Positions 36,513 to 45,572 of a stretch of DNA of 64,000 bases are shown here, one piece after another. Source of the DNA: Bradyrhizobium sp. CB3481 (GTDB lineage Bacteria; Pseudomonadota; Alphaproteobacteria; Rhizobiales; Xanthobacteraceae); contig NZ_CP121647.1 of the NCBI RefSeq assembly GCF_029714305.1, forward strand, positions 5,414,501-5,478,500, in the 5' to 3' direction. Numbering within the stretch: the first letter of the stretch is position 1; each line of letters begins with the position of its first letter. The notes under the pieces were generated by a model. That model saw nothing but the letters and a program-made list of their open reading frames with translations. It had not been told where the DNA came from and ran no database searches. Made by a program: the position numbers and the translations under genes.

Positions 36513-37970
36513 CTATTTCGTCTGAGTTGGTCGCAAGTTGCGGTCCATGCGCGAGAACCCTCCATGACCGGTATTGGCAAGTTGCATGCCACCCATGCCG
36601 GAACCCGCCTGACCAACCTGCTTCCGATCGAAAATCAAGGCGTCGGTGCGGCTGTGGAACAGCCAGAGGGGCATCTGCTCGCGTAAGCTGGCCGTGGCGT
36701 CGATCACCGCCCGCGCTTCAACCCTTCCATTAGCCCACTGTTCCTCCGTTGAAAACTCCACTACCCAGATAAACTGGGCGTACGGCAGCGTCATGATGTA
36801 CTGCAGGAGTTTCGGATCAAATTCCGATGCATGCTCTCGCGCGAAATGGCGGTAAGACGAGCCGGTGGTGATGAAGTAGCGGATGATAGTGTCGTCCTTG
36901 GGTGGGAGACCGAGGGCGGGACCCAGCTTGAACAAGGCAGGAGCCAACCGATCAACGGCGTCGGCCGGATAGTAGACCTTCTCAGGAAGCGCCACGATAA
37001 AGGCGTCAATTGCCTCCGCAGCGTAAGGACTTCCGATCGACTTCGGAATGGACATGTACGGCAAATAGTTGTCGTCGACGACGGCAAGCGTTTCAACTTC
37101 ATCCCAAGCATACCGGAGACGGGCGTGACCTTTCACCGGTTGACGCCATTCGTAGCCCACGAGCGCGACCGCATGGCGACGCGAATGCATCGCGGCGAAC
37201 AGAGGGAAGCCAGATTCTACGTACGCAATCAGTTGCCGATAGAACGGATGGTCCTTAGTGCCTGTCGTGGCGTTGCGCGCGATATGGATAGGGAACGTGC
37301 CGGCCTCTTGAAACACGCGTTCGGCATGAGCGATCTGCAATCCTTTAGACGGCACCAAACCGCCCGGATTGAACTCGTGAGCCATCATCGTGATCTCATG
37401 GACCAAATATTCTCGATGAACGTTGTAGCGCTCGCTGTAGTGCCGCAAGATGGACCAGCAAGCAGCATGCGCGCACACAGAAATATCGACATGCTGATCC
37501 ATCGAAGGAAAGCCGCGTATCACAAGCTTATAGCCGAGCAGATGCACCTTATGGTCGGCAGCGATGATGAAACGACCCGCGCCGTTGCGGATGTCCGGAG
37601 AGAGCACAGTCCTGCCGATTGTAGCAATGCCGGTCGGCCGCAATACCATGTAGCCGAAGTAATGATCATTGAGCTCGCGATCGGGACAAACTACCGCAAA
37701 GTTGGCGTCATCGAACTTCACAGTCTGGTCAAAAAAATGCAGCCGCACGCAGTCGCCGCGATAATGCTGCCCCTTCTTTGAATAGAAATTATAGTAGGTG
37801 CTGCGATAGTCTTTATCGATGTAGTTGTACTCAATGAGGACGCCCTTCACTGCATCCGAGATCCCCTGGCTCAGAATCTTTGCGACCCGGTCTGGGTTGT
37901 ACTCGGAGGTGATGTGATTAGATAACTGCGCGAGATCGGCGCTCGTCGCCAGAGAAATCCACTTATACAT
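36513..37970 (-). CDS. C39/papain-like cysteine peptidase
   Basis: 485 residues. Cys166 in DISVCAHAACWSILRHYSE lines up with the C39-type helix (C-x2-A-A-x4-L-x2-Y), His266 is in HSRRHAVALVGYEW, and Asp299/Asp300 are in LAVVDDNYLPY. This gives a papain-order Cys-His-Asp set spaced as in C39 peptidases. The N-terminal 150 and C-terminal 150 residues are not recognised. The last 40 residues are Gly/Met rich (GSGMGGMQLANTGHGGF). It may process or remove the ubiquitin-like protein. Start ATG 37970 overlaps a short upstream ORF. Confidence 0.65.
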   Translation of the reverse strand: MYKWISLATSADLAQLSNHITSEYNPDRVAKILSQGISDAVKGVLIEYNYIDKDYRSTYYNFYSKKGQHYRGDCVRLHFFDQTVKFDDANFAVVCPDRELNDHYFGYMVLRPTGIATIGRTVLSPDIRNGAGRFIIAADHKVHLLGYKLVIRGFPSMDQHVDISVCAHAACWSILRHYSERYNVHREYLVHEITMMAHEFNPGGLVPSKGLQIAHAERVFQEAGTFPIHIARNATTGTKDHPFYRQLIAYVESGFPLFAAMHSRRHAVALVGYEWRQPVKGHARLRYAWDEVETLAVVDDNYLPYMSIPKSIGSPYAAEAIDAFIVALPEKVYYPADAVDRLAPALFKLGPALGLPPKDDTIIRYFITTGSSYRHFAREHASEFDPKLLQYIMTLPYAQFIWVVEFSTEEQWANGRVEARAVIDATASLREQMPLWLFHSRTDALIFDRKQVGQAGSGMGGMQLANTGHGGFSRMDRNLRPTQTK

Positions 37971-38026
37971 TAGAATCCGTCGTGGTCAGAAGCGACGCGC
38001 ATATGCATCGTAGTAAAAGTCATCAT
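37970..38026 (-). CDS. short upstream ORF (18 aa) overlapping the peptidase start
   Basis: ATG 38026 has AAGGA six bases upstream, better than anything before the peptidase ATG. It reads MMTFTTMHMRVASDHDGF, and its TAA overlaps the peptidase ATG (TAATG). It probably couples translation; the peptide itself may or may not matter. Confidence 0.5.
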   Translation of the reverse strand: MMTFTTMHMRVASDHDGF

Positions 38027-38208
38027 TAGAAATCCTTGATCAAAAAAGGCGATTCCCTCCTACCGCCGGCTACACGGAGGTGTAAGCCACCGGCTCATCT
38101 TGGTCAAATCTAGAGGATGAGGCGTCCTAAACCGGCTGGCTGGTGAAGGTCACTTGGAGCTCAGTTAGGGCGTGGTCGAGTAGCTCGGCCATTTGGCATT
38201 GCCCTCAC

Positions 38209-38242
38209 ATATCCGGGCGAGCGGCTTTCCCGCACCCGGCTC
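38209..38242 (-). ncRNA. group II intron domain V remnant
   Basis: The minus strand reads GAGCCGGGTGCGG-GAAA-GCCGCTCGCCCGG. It is a 34-nt hairpin with the AGC triad, a GAAA tetraloop and a two-base bulge, the catalytic domain V. It belongs with the reverse transcriptase fragment at 40446-40952 on the same strand, now separated from it by a recombinase gene. Confidence 0.7.
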
Positions 38243-38288
38243 TTCCCGAGAGTAACCCGCGTCATATCCGCGGCGATGGAGGCAAGCG

Positions 38289-40451
38289 ATGAGTGAGCGC
38301 GTCAAGATTACGCCAAGTCATCTCTCTCGACAGGCTGTCGTCTATCTGCGCCAATCCAGCGCCGCACAGGTCGAGCACAACCGCGAATCAACGGACCGGC
38401 AATATGCGCTTGCCGGCAAAGCGCGTGACCTCGGCTGGCCCGATGAACGCATCATCGTTATCGACGAGGATCTTGGCCTCTCCGGTTCGGGCTCGGTGGC
38501 GCGTTCGGGCTTTGCCCGCCTCACCGCCGAAGTGGCGCTCGCGCGTGTCGGCCTGGTGCTCGGTCTCGAAGTCTCGCGGCTCGCGCGCAATAACGCCGAA
38601 TGGTACCGCCTGATTGATCTGGCCGGATTTACCGACACGTTGATCGGCGATGCCGACGGCAGGCCGTCTTCAACGATCGCCTCTTGCTGGGGCTCAAGGG
38701 CACAATGAGCGAAGCCGAACTGCACGTGCTGCGGGCTCGCCTCAACGGCGGAATCCGCAACAAGGCGGCGCGTGGCGAACTGCGCCGCGGCCTGCCGGTC
38801 GGCTTCGTCTGGGGCGAGGCTGATGGCGAGGTCCGCCTCCATCCCGATGAGGCCGTCGTTACCGCCGTTCGCAGCGTTTTTGCGCGCTTTGCCGAGATGG
38901 GATCGGCGCGCCGCGTTTGGCTCTGGTTTCGGTCCGAGCGGCTCACGTTCCCGCTGCAGCTGCACGCCCGTGCGGATATCCGCTGGGTCGAGGCAAGCTA
39001 CACCGCCATCCACCAGGTCTTGACCAATCCCGTCTATGCCGGCGCCTATGTCTATGGCAAAACGCGCCAAGAGACGATTCTCGATGGCACTGGTGCGCGC
39101 AAGAAGCGGATTCGATTCTTGCCGCGTTACCAATGGCAGGTTCTCATCCCCGAGCATCATCCAGGGTTCATCGACTGGCAGACCTATGAAGCAAATCAGC
39201 AACGTCTTGCCGCGAACACGCGACCCCAGCCGCACAAGGGCGGCGGCGCTGTGAGAGGGCGGCGCCCTCCTGCAAGGTCTTGCCAGTTGCGGCCATTGCG
39301 GCCGCCGCCTGCATACCCACTATCGCGGACGCAATTCTTCACTGGTTATCACTGTGCTGGCAAAGTGCTGGTCGAGAACCGAGGCGTCTATTGCCTCAAC
39401 ATCGGCGGCGTTCAAATCGATGACGCCATCACCCAGGCGTTCATCGCCGCCTTAGAACCCGCAAAGCTGGCCGCGACACTCACCGCCGCGGAACGGCTTG
39501 AAGCGGATCGCCAGGCGGCGCTCAAACGATGGCGACTTGCGGTGGAACGCGCCAGCTATGAAGCCCAACGCGCAGAACGCCGCTATCGCGCTGTCGACCC
39601 CGACAACCGACTGGAGGCCGCAAAGGCCGATCTTGCGCGTCGCGAGGCCACTCGCCCTCATATAATCAGCCAACAGGAGCATGACCGCCTGCTCGTGCTT
39701 GGGCCTGATCTCATCTCCGTCTGGAACGCAAGCACGACGACGCCGCGCGACCGGAAGGAGTTGTTGCGAACGCATCGACGAGGTCATCATCAAAGTCGAT
39801 CGCAGTGCCTTTGCCGCCCATTTGACGCTGCGTTGGAAGGGCGGTGCGCTGACCGAGATCGATCTCGCCCTGCCCCGGTCGCGGCCAGCGACGATCCGCA
39901 CGGACGAGGACACCGTTGCGCTCCTGCGACGACTGGCCGTGCATTATTCCGATGCTGTAATTGCCGGCATCCTCAACCGGCAGGGCCGCACGACCGCCTA
40001 TGGCCACCGCTTCGACCGCAACCGCGTCGGTAATTTGCGCCGGCACTGGAAGATTTCAAGCTTCCAAGAAAACCCGCAAACCGCCGGCGATCTTCTGACC
40101 ATCAAGCAAGCCGCCGACGCGCTTGGTGTCGCTCCCTCGACGATCCATCGTCTGCTCAACGACGGCATGATCGCCGGTGAGCAGCTCACGCCTGGCGCTC
40201 CCTGGCGCATTCGGCTGACCGATGAACTCAAGGTGCGCTTCAACGGCGAAACGCCCGACGGCTTTCTGCCGATGCGCGAGGCTATGTGGGCGCTTGGAGT
40301 CTCGCGCCAAACCGTATTGCAGCGAGTCAAGCGCGGCGAACTCGAAGCCGTGCACATTATGCGCGGGAAGCAAAAAGGACTCCGCATCAAGGTCTTAACC
40401 CCGCAATCCAGCCTGTTCGACCCAAACCGCATGAACCAGGGTGTATTATGA
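38289..40451 (+). pseudogene. large serine recombinase, multiply frameshifted
   Basis: N-terminal resolvase domain: AVVYLRQSSAAQVEHNREST (Ser nucleophile in RQSS) and VLGLEVSRLARNNAEWYRLI. Then GTMSEAELHVLRARLNGGI, the recombinase domain VLTNPVYAGAYVYGKTRQ, and a C-terminal MerR/excisionase-like part (LTIKQAADALGVAPSTIHRL). Frame changes near 38670, 39255, 39290-39370 and 39770. The full protein would be about 715 residues. GGAGG precedes ATG 38289. Confidence 0.85.
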
Positions 40452-40952
40452 AGCCACGTCCAAATAATCCTTCAGATCCGCGTCTACGATCCACTCGTTC
40501 CCAGCCTGTATTTCGCGCCAGATCTTGGTTAGCGCATCGGCTGTCTTTCGACCCTTCCGATACCCAAAACTGCTGGGATCAAAGACCTTCTCAAAGATCG
40601 GCTCCAAGCGATTGGCCAGCGCCTGTTGGCACACTCGATCATAGATCGAAGGTATGCCCAAAGCTCTGGTCTTGCCGGGAGCTCCTCTTTTCGGGATCTC
40701 CAACCGTCGCACGGGCAGCGGCTGATAGGTGTCATCTCGGAGCGAGCCGGCGTATGTGGGTGCCCGCTCGCCCGCATAGTGGGCCGCGCCTGAGATCGCG
40801 ATGCATCCGCTCGATAGGCGCGGACGTGCATGAGCACGGGAGCGGACGGGACAGCGACCTCGCGCAGCTGTCGCTGAAAGGCTGCGGCGTCTGCCGACGA
40901 GTCGGCCGGAGCGGCATCCGTTTTGTTGACGCACCCGATTCATTATCTGCAC
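40446..40952 (-). pseudogene. group II intron reverse transcriptase, N-terminal fragment
   Basis: Contains YQPLPVRRLEIPKRGAPGKT, RALGIPSIYDRVCQQALANR, FDPSSFGYRKGRKTADAL and ends at the start of the catalytic DADLKDY block, immediately followed by a stop at the recombinase end. RT motifs 0-2 remain; the YxDD motif, maturase and endonuclease domains are lost. The upstream part (before about 40760) looks out of frame. Confidence 0.8.
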
Positions 40953-40980
40953 TCATTTTCGAAGATGAAGGGGAGCGCTG

Positions 40981-41133
40981 ATGGTTGCGCCTGGACTGGA
41001 GCCGACACATCGCCGGCGTTTGACGGTTCAGCTGCCAAGCGGAAGTGGGGTCACGGCGCACCCGATCGATTTTCAATCGGGCCCCGTTGTCGACCTGTTC
41101 GACGGAGCCCGCGCCGGCTTCGAGCTCATATAG
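40981..41133 (+). other. short open frame of unknown status
   Basis: 50 codons starting MVAPGLEPTHRRRLTVQLPS and ending ARAGFELI, between the intron fragment and the effector gene. No family, no clear ribosome site. The rest of 40953-41207 shows nothing. Confidence 0.25.
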
Positions 41134-41207
41134 GATTTCCTCTCGGTGATAACGGTCTGCTTGAATGCGTCACCATAGCGACGCTCTAGCACGAGACATT
41201 CAGGTAA

Positions 41208-43484
41208 CTACATCCCGAGCCCCGCGAATTGCATCGATGCGTGCTCAGTCTCGAGAAGGGGGTACCACGGGGCGATGCTCAACAACGACTTACAGAACGC
41301 AGGCGTGAGCTTGCCACGGTGAATCACAACGTTCTCCTTCCCCGTCGCAGCTCGAGCGCTCTGCCAATCCCGATTGTAGCCACGCTGTTCATCGGACTTC
41401 ACGTGGCAAGCGGCGAATTCGGCGTCACCCAGCGACGCCAACTGCCACGCATGTACCGGCCGCGTCGTATGGATGTGCACCCACATCGGGCTTGGCGGCC
41501 TACCATTGCGCAGCGGCTTGGGCTGCAGCTTGATCTCGAACAGCGTCCCTGGCTCGCCCTTCAAGGCGCGCGGTGGATCCACAGACGCCAGTTCCTCTGC
41601 CGCCCGCAACCGTTCAAGGTACTTCTGCGACGGAAACGCGTAGGTCTTCATGCAATCGATCGTGATCGCCGCCTTTCGCGCGTCCAATGAGTTTGCCTGT
41701 CCCTGAATCTCGGATAACATCGCCTTAAGCCGGACTATTTTTTCGTGCACTTCGGGCACTTGCGAAGGCGTGAGTAGGCCACGTCGGCGAGGCTCCTCCA
41801 GCGCGGCTACACAGGCCTCGATCTCGGCGGCCTGCGTCTGCAGGCGCTTAATGACGAGATCCACGACGTGGTCGGCGTCCTCGGGCTTTATTTGGCGTGC
41901 TTGCGAGACGGCCCTTTGCTGAGCCGGTAGATCGAACTGCAGCAGCTCGTCCAATCGCTTGAGTAATCCCGTCAGTGCTTTGCTGGAGGGCGGAGCTTGC
42001 CACATCTCCAGGTGACGGGTCGCCGAGAATGCGCCCCTCGCGCGTGCCTCCTCTGCGCTGGCGAGTTTCTTCGTACCGAGATCCGAGAGTACGATAATAT
42101 TGGCTGTCGGGGCCGTCGCAGCATCGGGCCTGGCGAGCTGCGGCTCGCGCAGCCTGGCCGTTGAACTCCCCTCGCCTGCGGCCGGTGCGCGCTTGCTTTC
42201 CCCTTCCTCCGCGCCGCGTGGCCCTCCAGTCGCCAAGACAGTATTTTCCGGTATTGCAGCCTGGGCAGGCGGTTCAATCAGGACTGGCTTCTTTGGCTGC
42301 ACTGCCAGAAATCGCGTGACTTCGTCCGCGGTGACCCATGCACCCTCTGCGATCTGGTCCAACAGTCCCAGTGGAAGGTCGGCACCGGCTCCGGCACCCC
42401 TTAGCCTGGCAACGATGCCGTGCGCCCCTGAGGCAAATTCCGAAAGCCGTTCCATGACTCCTTCCAGAACGGTGCAGTGCTCTGCGTCGAGTGCCTCTCC
42501 GTTGTTGTACAGAACGGCGTGAGCCGTAGAGAGAAATGCCGGAAAAACATCGTCGACAAACGTCCCGAGCAGACGCACCCGCCCGTTCTCACTCATGAGG
42601 GCGTCGCTCACGGCTGGTTCGAACGTGCTCGCCTGAGACTCGATCAGCAGTCGTGCGAGAGCAATCCGCGATTCCAGATACATGCAGTTCGTATAAAGTG
42701 CCCAGCCAGTATGCAGGCGGAGTGCGGCCTCTTCGGCCTTCCGCATCTCGGACGTAGTGCTTGGCAAGTTGGCAGTGGCCGCGCAGACGGACTGCATCCG
42801 ATCCGAGCGCAGTACCTTCTTTCCCCACCATTCCATGCAGGCCAGGTAGTGCTTCGCCACACTGGATACCGCGTGGCTCAGCTGGGCGGGCGGAACGTTG
42901 GAATCTCGCATCTTGCCGAGCACGGCTGCGGCTTTCTTCCTGCTCGCCTCCAGGTCGTGACCAATCGAGGCGGCCACGCCGTTGCATTGGTTGCCTGCAG
43001 CGAGAGTCTCGTCGCGAAGTCGGCGAGCCTGATCGTCGGAAAGAAGCCTGTGCGCCATATCCGGGGGCAGGCTCGCGTAATAGTCCAGAACTTCCGAGCC
43101 TGCCTTGACGGCTTGGTCAATCAGGTCTTGCGCCTCCGACTGGTTCCGGCGTCGCGTGGCCGCATACTCGTTCCAGGCTTGCGTGGCCGCATTCCGAGAA
43201 GCATCAAATTCCTTACGCAGGCTGCGCATTGTTTGCTTCGCTGCTTTGATTCGCTCGCCACTTGAGGACCTCGGGACTGCCACACGCGAAGTTGGTGGCC
43301 CGCTCACGAGCGGCACCGCTCTATCTTGAGGTCCGGAGCGCGCCTGCTCCAGGACGGAGTCAAAAGATTGCCTGCCTTCCCCGGGGGCTGACCCGGGCTC
43401 CGGGGTCGACCTGCTCGATCCCCATGTGCTGTCGGCTCCTGCAGGCCCAACGTGCGATTCGCCGGGCCGGCCAATGCCCCTCAT
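41208..43484 (-). CDS. probable type III secreted effector, large helical protein
   Basis: 758 residues from ATG 43484, set by GGAGGTGG just upstream; the open frame extends 121 codons further but through IS21 repeats. The N-terminal 60 residues are Ser/Gly/Pro rich (PGESHVGPAGADSTWGSSRS), as in secreted effectors. A long helical middle (about 100-370) follows, then a disordered linker near 390-460 (KRAPAAGEGSSTA). The C-terminal region has FEIKLQPKPLRNGRPPSPMW and WYPLLETEHASMQFAGLG. A tts-box-like site lies 42 bp upstream. No enzymatic motif recognised. Intact. Confidence 0.65.
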   Translation of the reverse strand: MRGIGRPGESHVGPAGADSTWGSSRSTPEPGSAPGEGRQSFDSVLEQARSGPQDRAVPLVSGPPTSRVAVPRSSSGERIKAAKQTMRSLRKEFDASRNAATQAWNEYAATRRRNQSEAQDLIDQAVKAGSEVLDYYASLPPDMAHRLLSDDQARRLRDETLAAGNQCNGVAASIGHDLEASRKKAAAVLGKMRDSNVPPAQLSHAVSSVAKHYLACMEWWGKKVLRSDRMQSVCAATANLPSTTSEMRKAEEAALRLHTGWALYTNCMYLESRIALARLLIESQASTFEPAVSDALMSENGRVRLLGTFVDDVFPAFLSTAHAVLYNNGEALDAEHCTVLEGVMERLSEFASGAHGIVARLRGAGAGADLPLGLLDQIAEGAWVTADEVTRFLAVQPKKPVLIEPPAQAAIPENTVLATGGPRGAEEGESKRAPAAGEGSSTARLREPQLARPDAATAPTANIIVLSDLGTKKLASAEEARARGAFSATRHLEMWQAPPSSKALTGLLKRLDELLQFDLPAQQRAVSQARQIKPEDADHVVDLVIKRLQTQAAEIEACVAALEEPRRRGLLTPSQVPEVHEKIVRLKAMLSEIQGQANSLDARKAAITIDCMKTYAFPSQKYLERLRAAEELASVDPPRALKGEPGTLFEIKLQPKPLRNGRPPSPMWVHIHTTRPVHAWQLASLGDAEFAACHVKSDEQRGYNRDWQSARAATGKENVVIHRGKLTPAFCKSLLSIAPWYPLLETEHASMQFAGLGM

Positions 43485-43525
43485 ATTCCACCTCCAATGA
43501 CGTCGAGAATGCGCAGCCTGTCTCG

Positions 43526-43556
43526 CTAGACTGGTTGGCTGACGAGTAGCTGACGA
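43526..43556 (-). promoter_or_regulatory. tts-box-like TtsI site
   Basis: On the minus strand TCGTCAGCTACTCGTCAGCC followed by AACCAGTC. It matches the rhizobial tts box in GTCAGCT and in the TCGnnAGC core, with a weaker third GTCAG. It ends 42 bp before the effector ATG. Confidence 0.6.
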
Positions 43557-43574
43557 AGATGCTGATTCCGCTCG

Positions 43575-43677
43575 AAATCGCCCACGATCCGAAATGAAAT
43601 CGCCCGCCATTCCGATTTGAAGTCGCCCACCGTTCCGAGATGAAATCGCCCACCATCCCGGAATGAAACCGCCCGGG
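43575..43677. repeat. IS21-type end repeats
   Basis: Four tandem 22-23-bp units of the form AAATCGCCCACCATTCCGAGATG with a partial fifth (AAACCGCCC). Such arrays near IS21 termini bind the transposase. They abut the istA fragment. Confidence 0.65.
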
Positions 43678-43689
43678 ACGAAGCGGCCT

Positions 43690-44195
43690 CTTCTGGCTCT
43701 GATAGGTCCTTCCTTTCGGCGTTTGGAAGGAGTGGATCGGATGCCGATGGGGAGGCTTGCGATGCGCCATGTGCGCGAGGTGAACCTGGCGCAGGATTGG
43801 CTTGAGACGGCCGGGCCAGTCCCTGTAGCGTTCGCAGAACCACGCATAGCTGAAGCTGTCAGAGTTTGCGTCGCAATACTCCTCCCACAACAGTATCAGC
43901 GTGGCGTTCGGGAGCCGCAGCCCGCGATGCACACGCGTCCAGTCCGGATGGGGACGCTCGTCGCTGGGCCGATCGGAAGGCGGCGGAAACAGGCGGTTCT
44001 CGAGCCGAATGTCGTCATCCAGCTCCGGCCACGATGGCCAGCTCAGGCCGGCGCGGCGGGCTCGGTTCAGGTACTTGCTGACCGTGCGCTGGGCCAGGCC
44101 GAGGCTGCGGGCAACGGCGCGCCGCGACATGCCGACGCTGTAGTGCAGGCGTAGAACTTCGCGATGTGGCGCCTGGGCAGTCTCTCTGTCGGCAT
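43690..44195 (-). pseudogene. istA: IS21-family istA, N-terminal fragment
   Basis: From ATG 44195 (MPTERLPRRHIAKF), a frameshift then leads to MSRRAVARSLGLAQRTVSKY, ARRAGLSWPSWPELDDDIRL and FSYAWFCERYRDWPGRLK. After about 43770 the sequence runs into the end repeats. The DDE core and istB are deleted, leaving an internally deleted element. Confidence 0.8.
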
Positions 44196-44261
44196 CTCGA
44201 TGGGCAAAAGACCAAGCGGCCCGGGTGGCAGACTGTCAGTGGTGAGCGCCTCGCTGTCCCC

Positions 44262-44328
44262 GATCACGACCGCTGGAAATAGCGATCACGATCGCCTGGA
44301 ATTGGTGATCATGATCGTCTGGAACGCG
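44262..44328. repeat. IS21-type end repeats, istA side
   Basis: Three 22-23-bp units beginning GATCACGACCGCTGGAA, GATCACGATCGCCTGGAA and GATCATGATCGTCTGGAA. They mark the 5' end of the IS21 element at 43575-44328. Confidence 0.65.
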
Positions 44329-44389
44329 CATCAATCTCCACAGCAGTCCGTCATCCCGAATGAGTGCGCCGCGAGCTGGCTCTCAAAAC

Positions 44390-44821
44390 AAGAACCACGC
44401 TTCAGCTTCAGTGCGGCAGCAGTGGTATGAAGATCTCAAGGCTCTGTTGCGAAGCGACGGAGCAGGAGGTTCTCACAACCTTCAGGCAAAAAGCACAATG
44501 TTGCGGGAAGCGGGCTTTAGAACAACCATCCGACAGCAGACGAGATATTGGTTCGGTACGTCCTCGCGCATAGCGCAGATAGTGAACGAAGTCGCCGAAG
44601 ACCGATCGGCTTATTTGCTCGGCTTGCGTTTCGCCCAAGGCGGCAAACACACAATCGCAACCTCGACATCGAGTGGAATGACCACGCTCTTCGATCCTAA
44701 CTATGGAGAGTTTACTGTCCGATCAAGCCAGATGGGTGAATTGTTCAGAGGTTTCGCCGATCGTTACAGGAACCCCAATGGGCGTGATATCTCGACAATC
44801 ACCACACAAAAGATGACCTGA
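44390..44821 (+). pseudogene. nopT: NopT/YopT-type cysteine protease effector, C-terminal fragment
   Basis: Encodes LRFAQGGKHTIATSTSSGMT (catalytic His) and TLFDPNYGEFTVRSSQMGEL (catalytic Asp), ending STITTQKMT, the C58/YopT domain as in rhizobial NopT. The segment with the catalytic Cys and the acylated N-terminus is missing, cut by the IS21 end at 44328. Cannot be an active protease. Confidence 0.8.
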
Positions 44822-45189
44822 ATGCCGGCCAGAGCGCCTTCTGCGAAGGCGCGGATACGTGCTCGGCCCGACACCTTGTCACGGTGTAAGCAAAAGCATG
44901 CCATCCAGATACTACACTTTAGTAACTCCCGCTGAATCCGCCTCCGAAGTGGCATGCTCCACCCGAAGCTAGTGCGACTGTGCCCGCTCTACAATCCGCT
45001 TTCTCGGGCCACTTCTGAAACCGTTGACCAAGTTTACCAAAGCTTGTGAGATGAAATCACGTAACCTCGCCGCTGATTCTCCCCTGCGATTGCCACTGTG
45101 GCCTCTCGGCTGTTCTGTTTTCTCGGCCATTTGCTGAAACCATTCACCAGGAGCGTTAGGTTCTGCGGAGCGAAGTCAGAGAGCTAGCG
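44822..45189. other. no recognisable gene
   Basis: Only short frames. Two similar stretches occur near 44998-45020 and 45118-45140 (TTCTCGGGCCACTTCTGAAACC / TTCTCGGCCATTTGCTGAAACC), a local duplication of unknown meaning. Confidence 0.35.
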
Positions 45190-45356
45190 ACGAAACACTT
45201 CGGCGGCTTTAGGAAAGCCCGCAGCCTCGAGTGCCGCGCTTCATCGGTCTTTGGGTGCGATCGTATCCACATAAGCAATCGATCCCTCAATCTGCGCGAG
45301 GACCGAGACCGCCTCCTGGGGTTGTCGCCGACCTCGACATATACGGCACTGATCAT
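45190..45356 (-). pseudogene. C-terminal fragment duplicated from the CehA/McbA-type gene
   Basis: SAVYVEVGDNP and DEARHSRLRAFLK repeat the pattern SAVYVGVGEKP ... DEARHARLRATLE of the C-terminus of the gene at 47233-49872. The middle is frame-damaged. About 55 codons remain. Confidence 0.7.
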
Positions 45357-45572
45357 ACCAAGCGCACCCTATCCAGATGCCAGCGGAAGCGCGGTACCCG
45401 CACTCAATTCGAAGAGAACTCCACTGCGAAAGAGCAGGAGTTTATGCGAGGACGTTAATGCACTCTCATGATTGGATTACCTTAATTGCGTTATGCCGCC
45501 TCAGAAGCGGATCCCGAAGACCTCCGGACAGATCACGTCGAGGACTGATGCCGAGAAAACGAGGTGGTAGGC

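Noticed and set aside
36831..37781. 316-codon plus-strand open frame
   Set aside because: Antisense to the cysteine peptidase, which has recognisable catalytic motifs.
38342..39235. 297-codon minus-strand open frame
   Set aside because: Antisense shadow of the serine recombinase.
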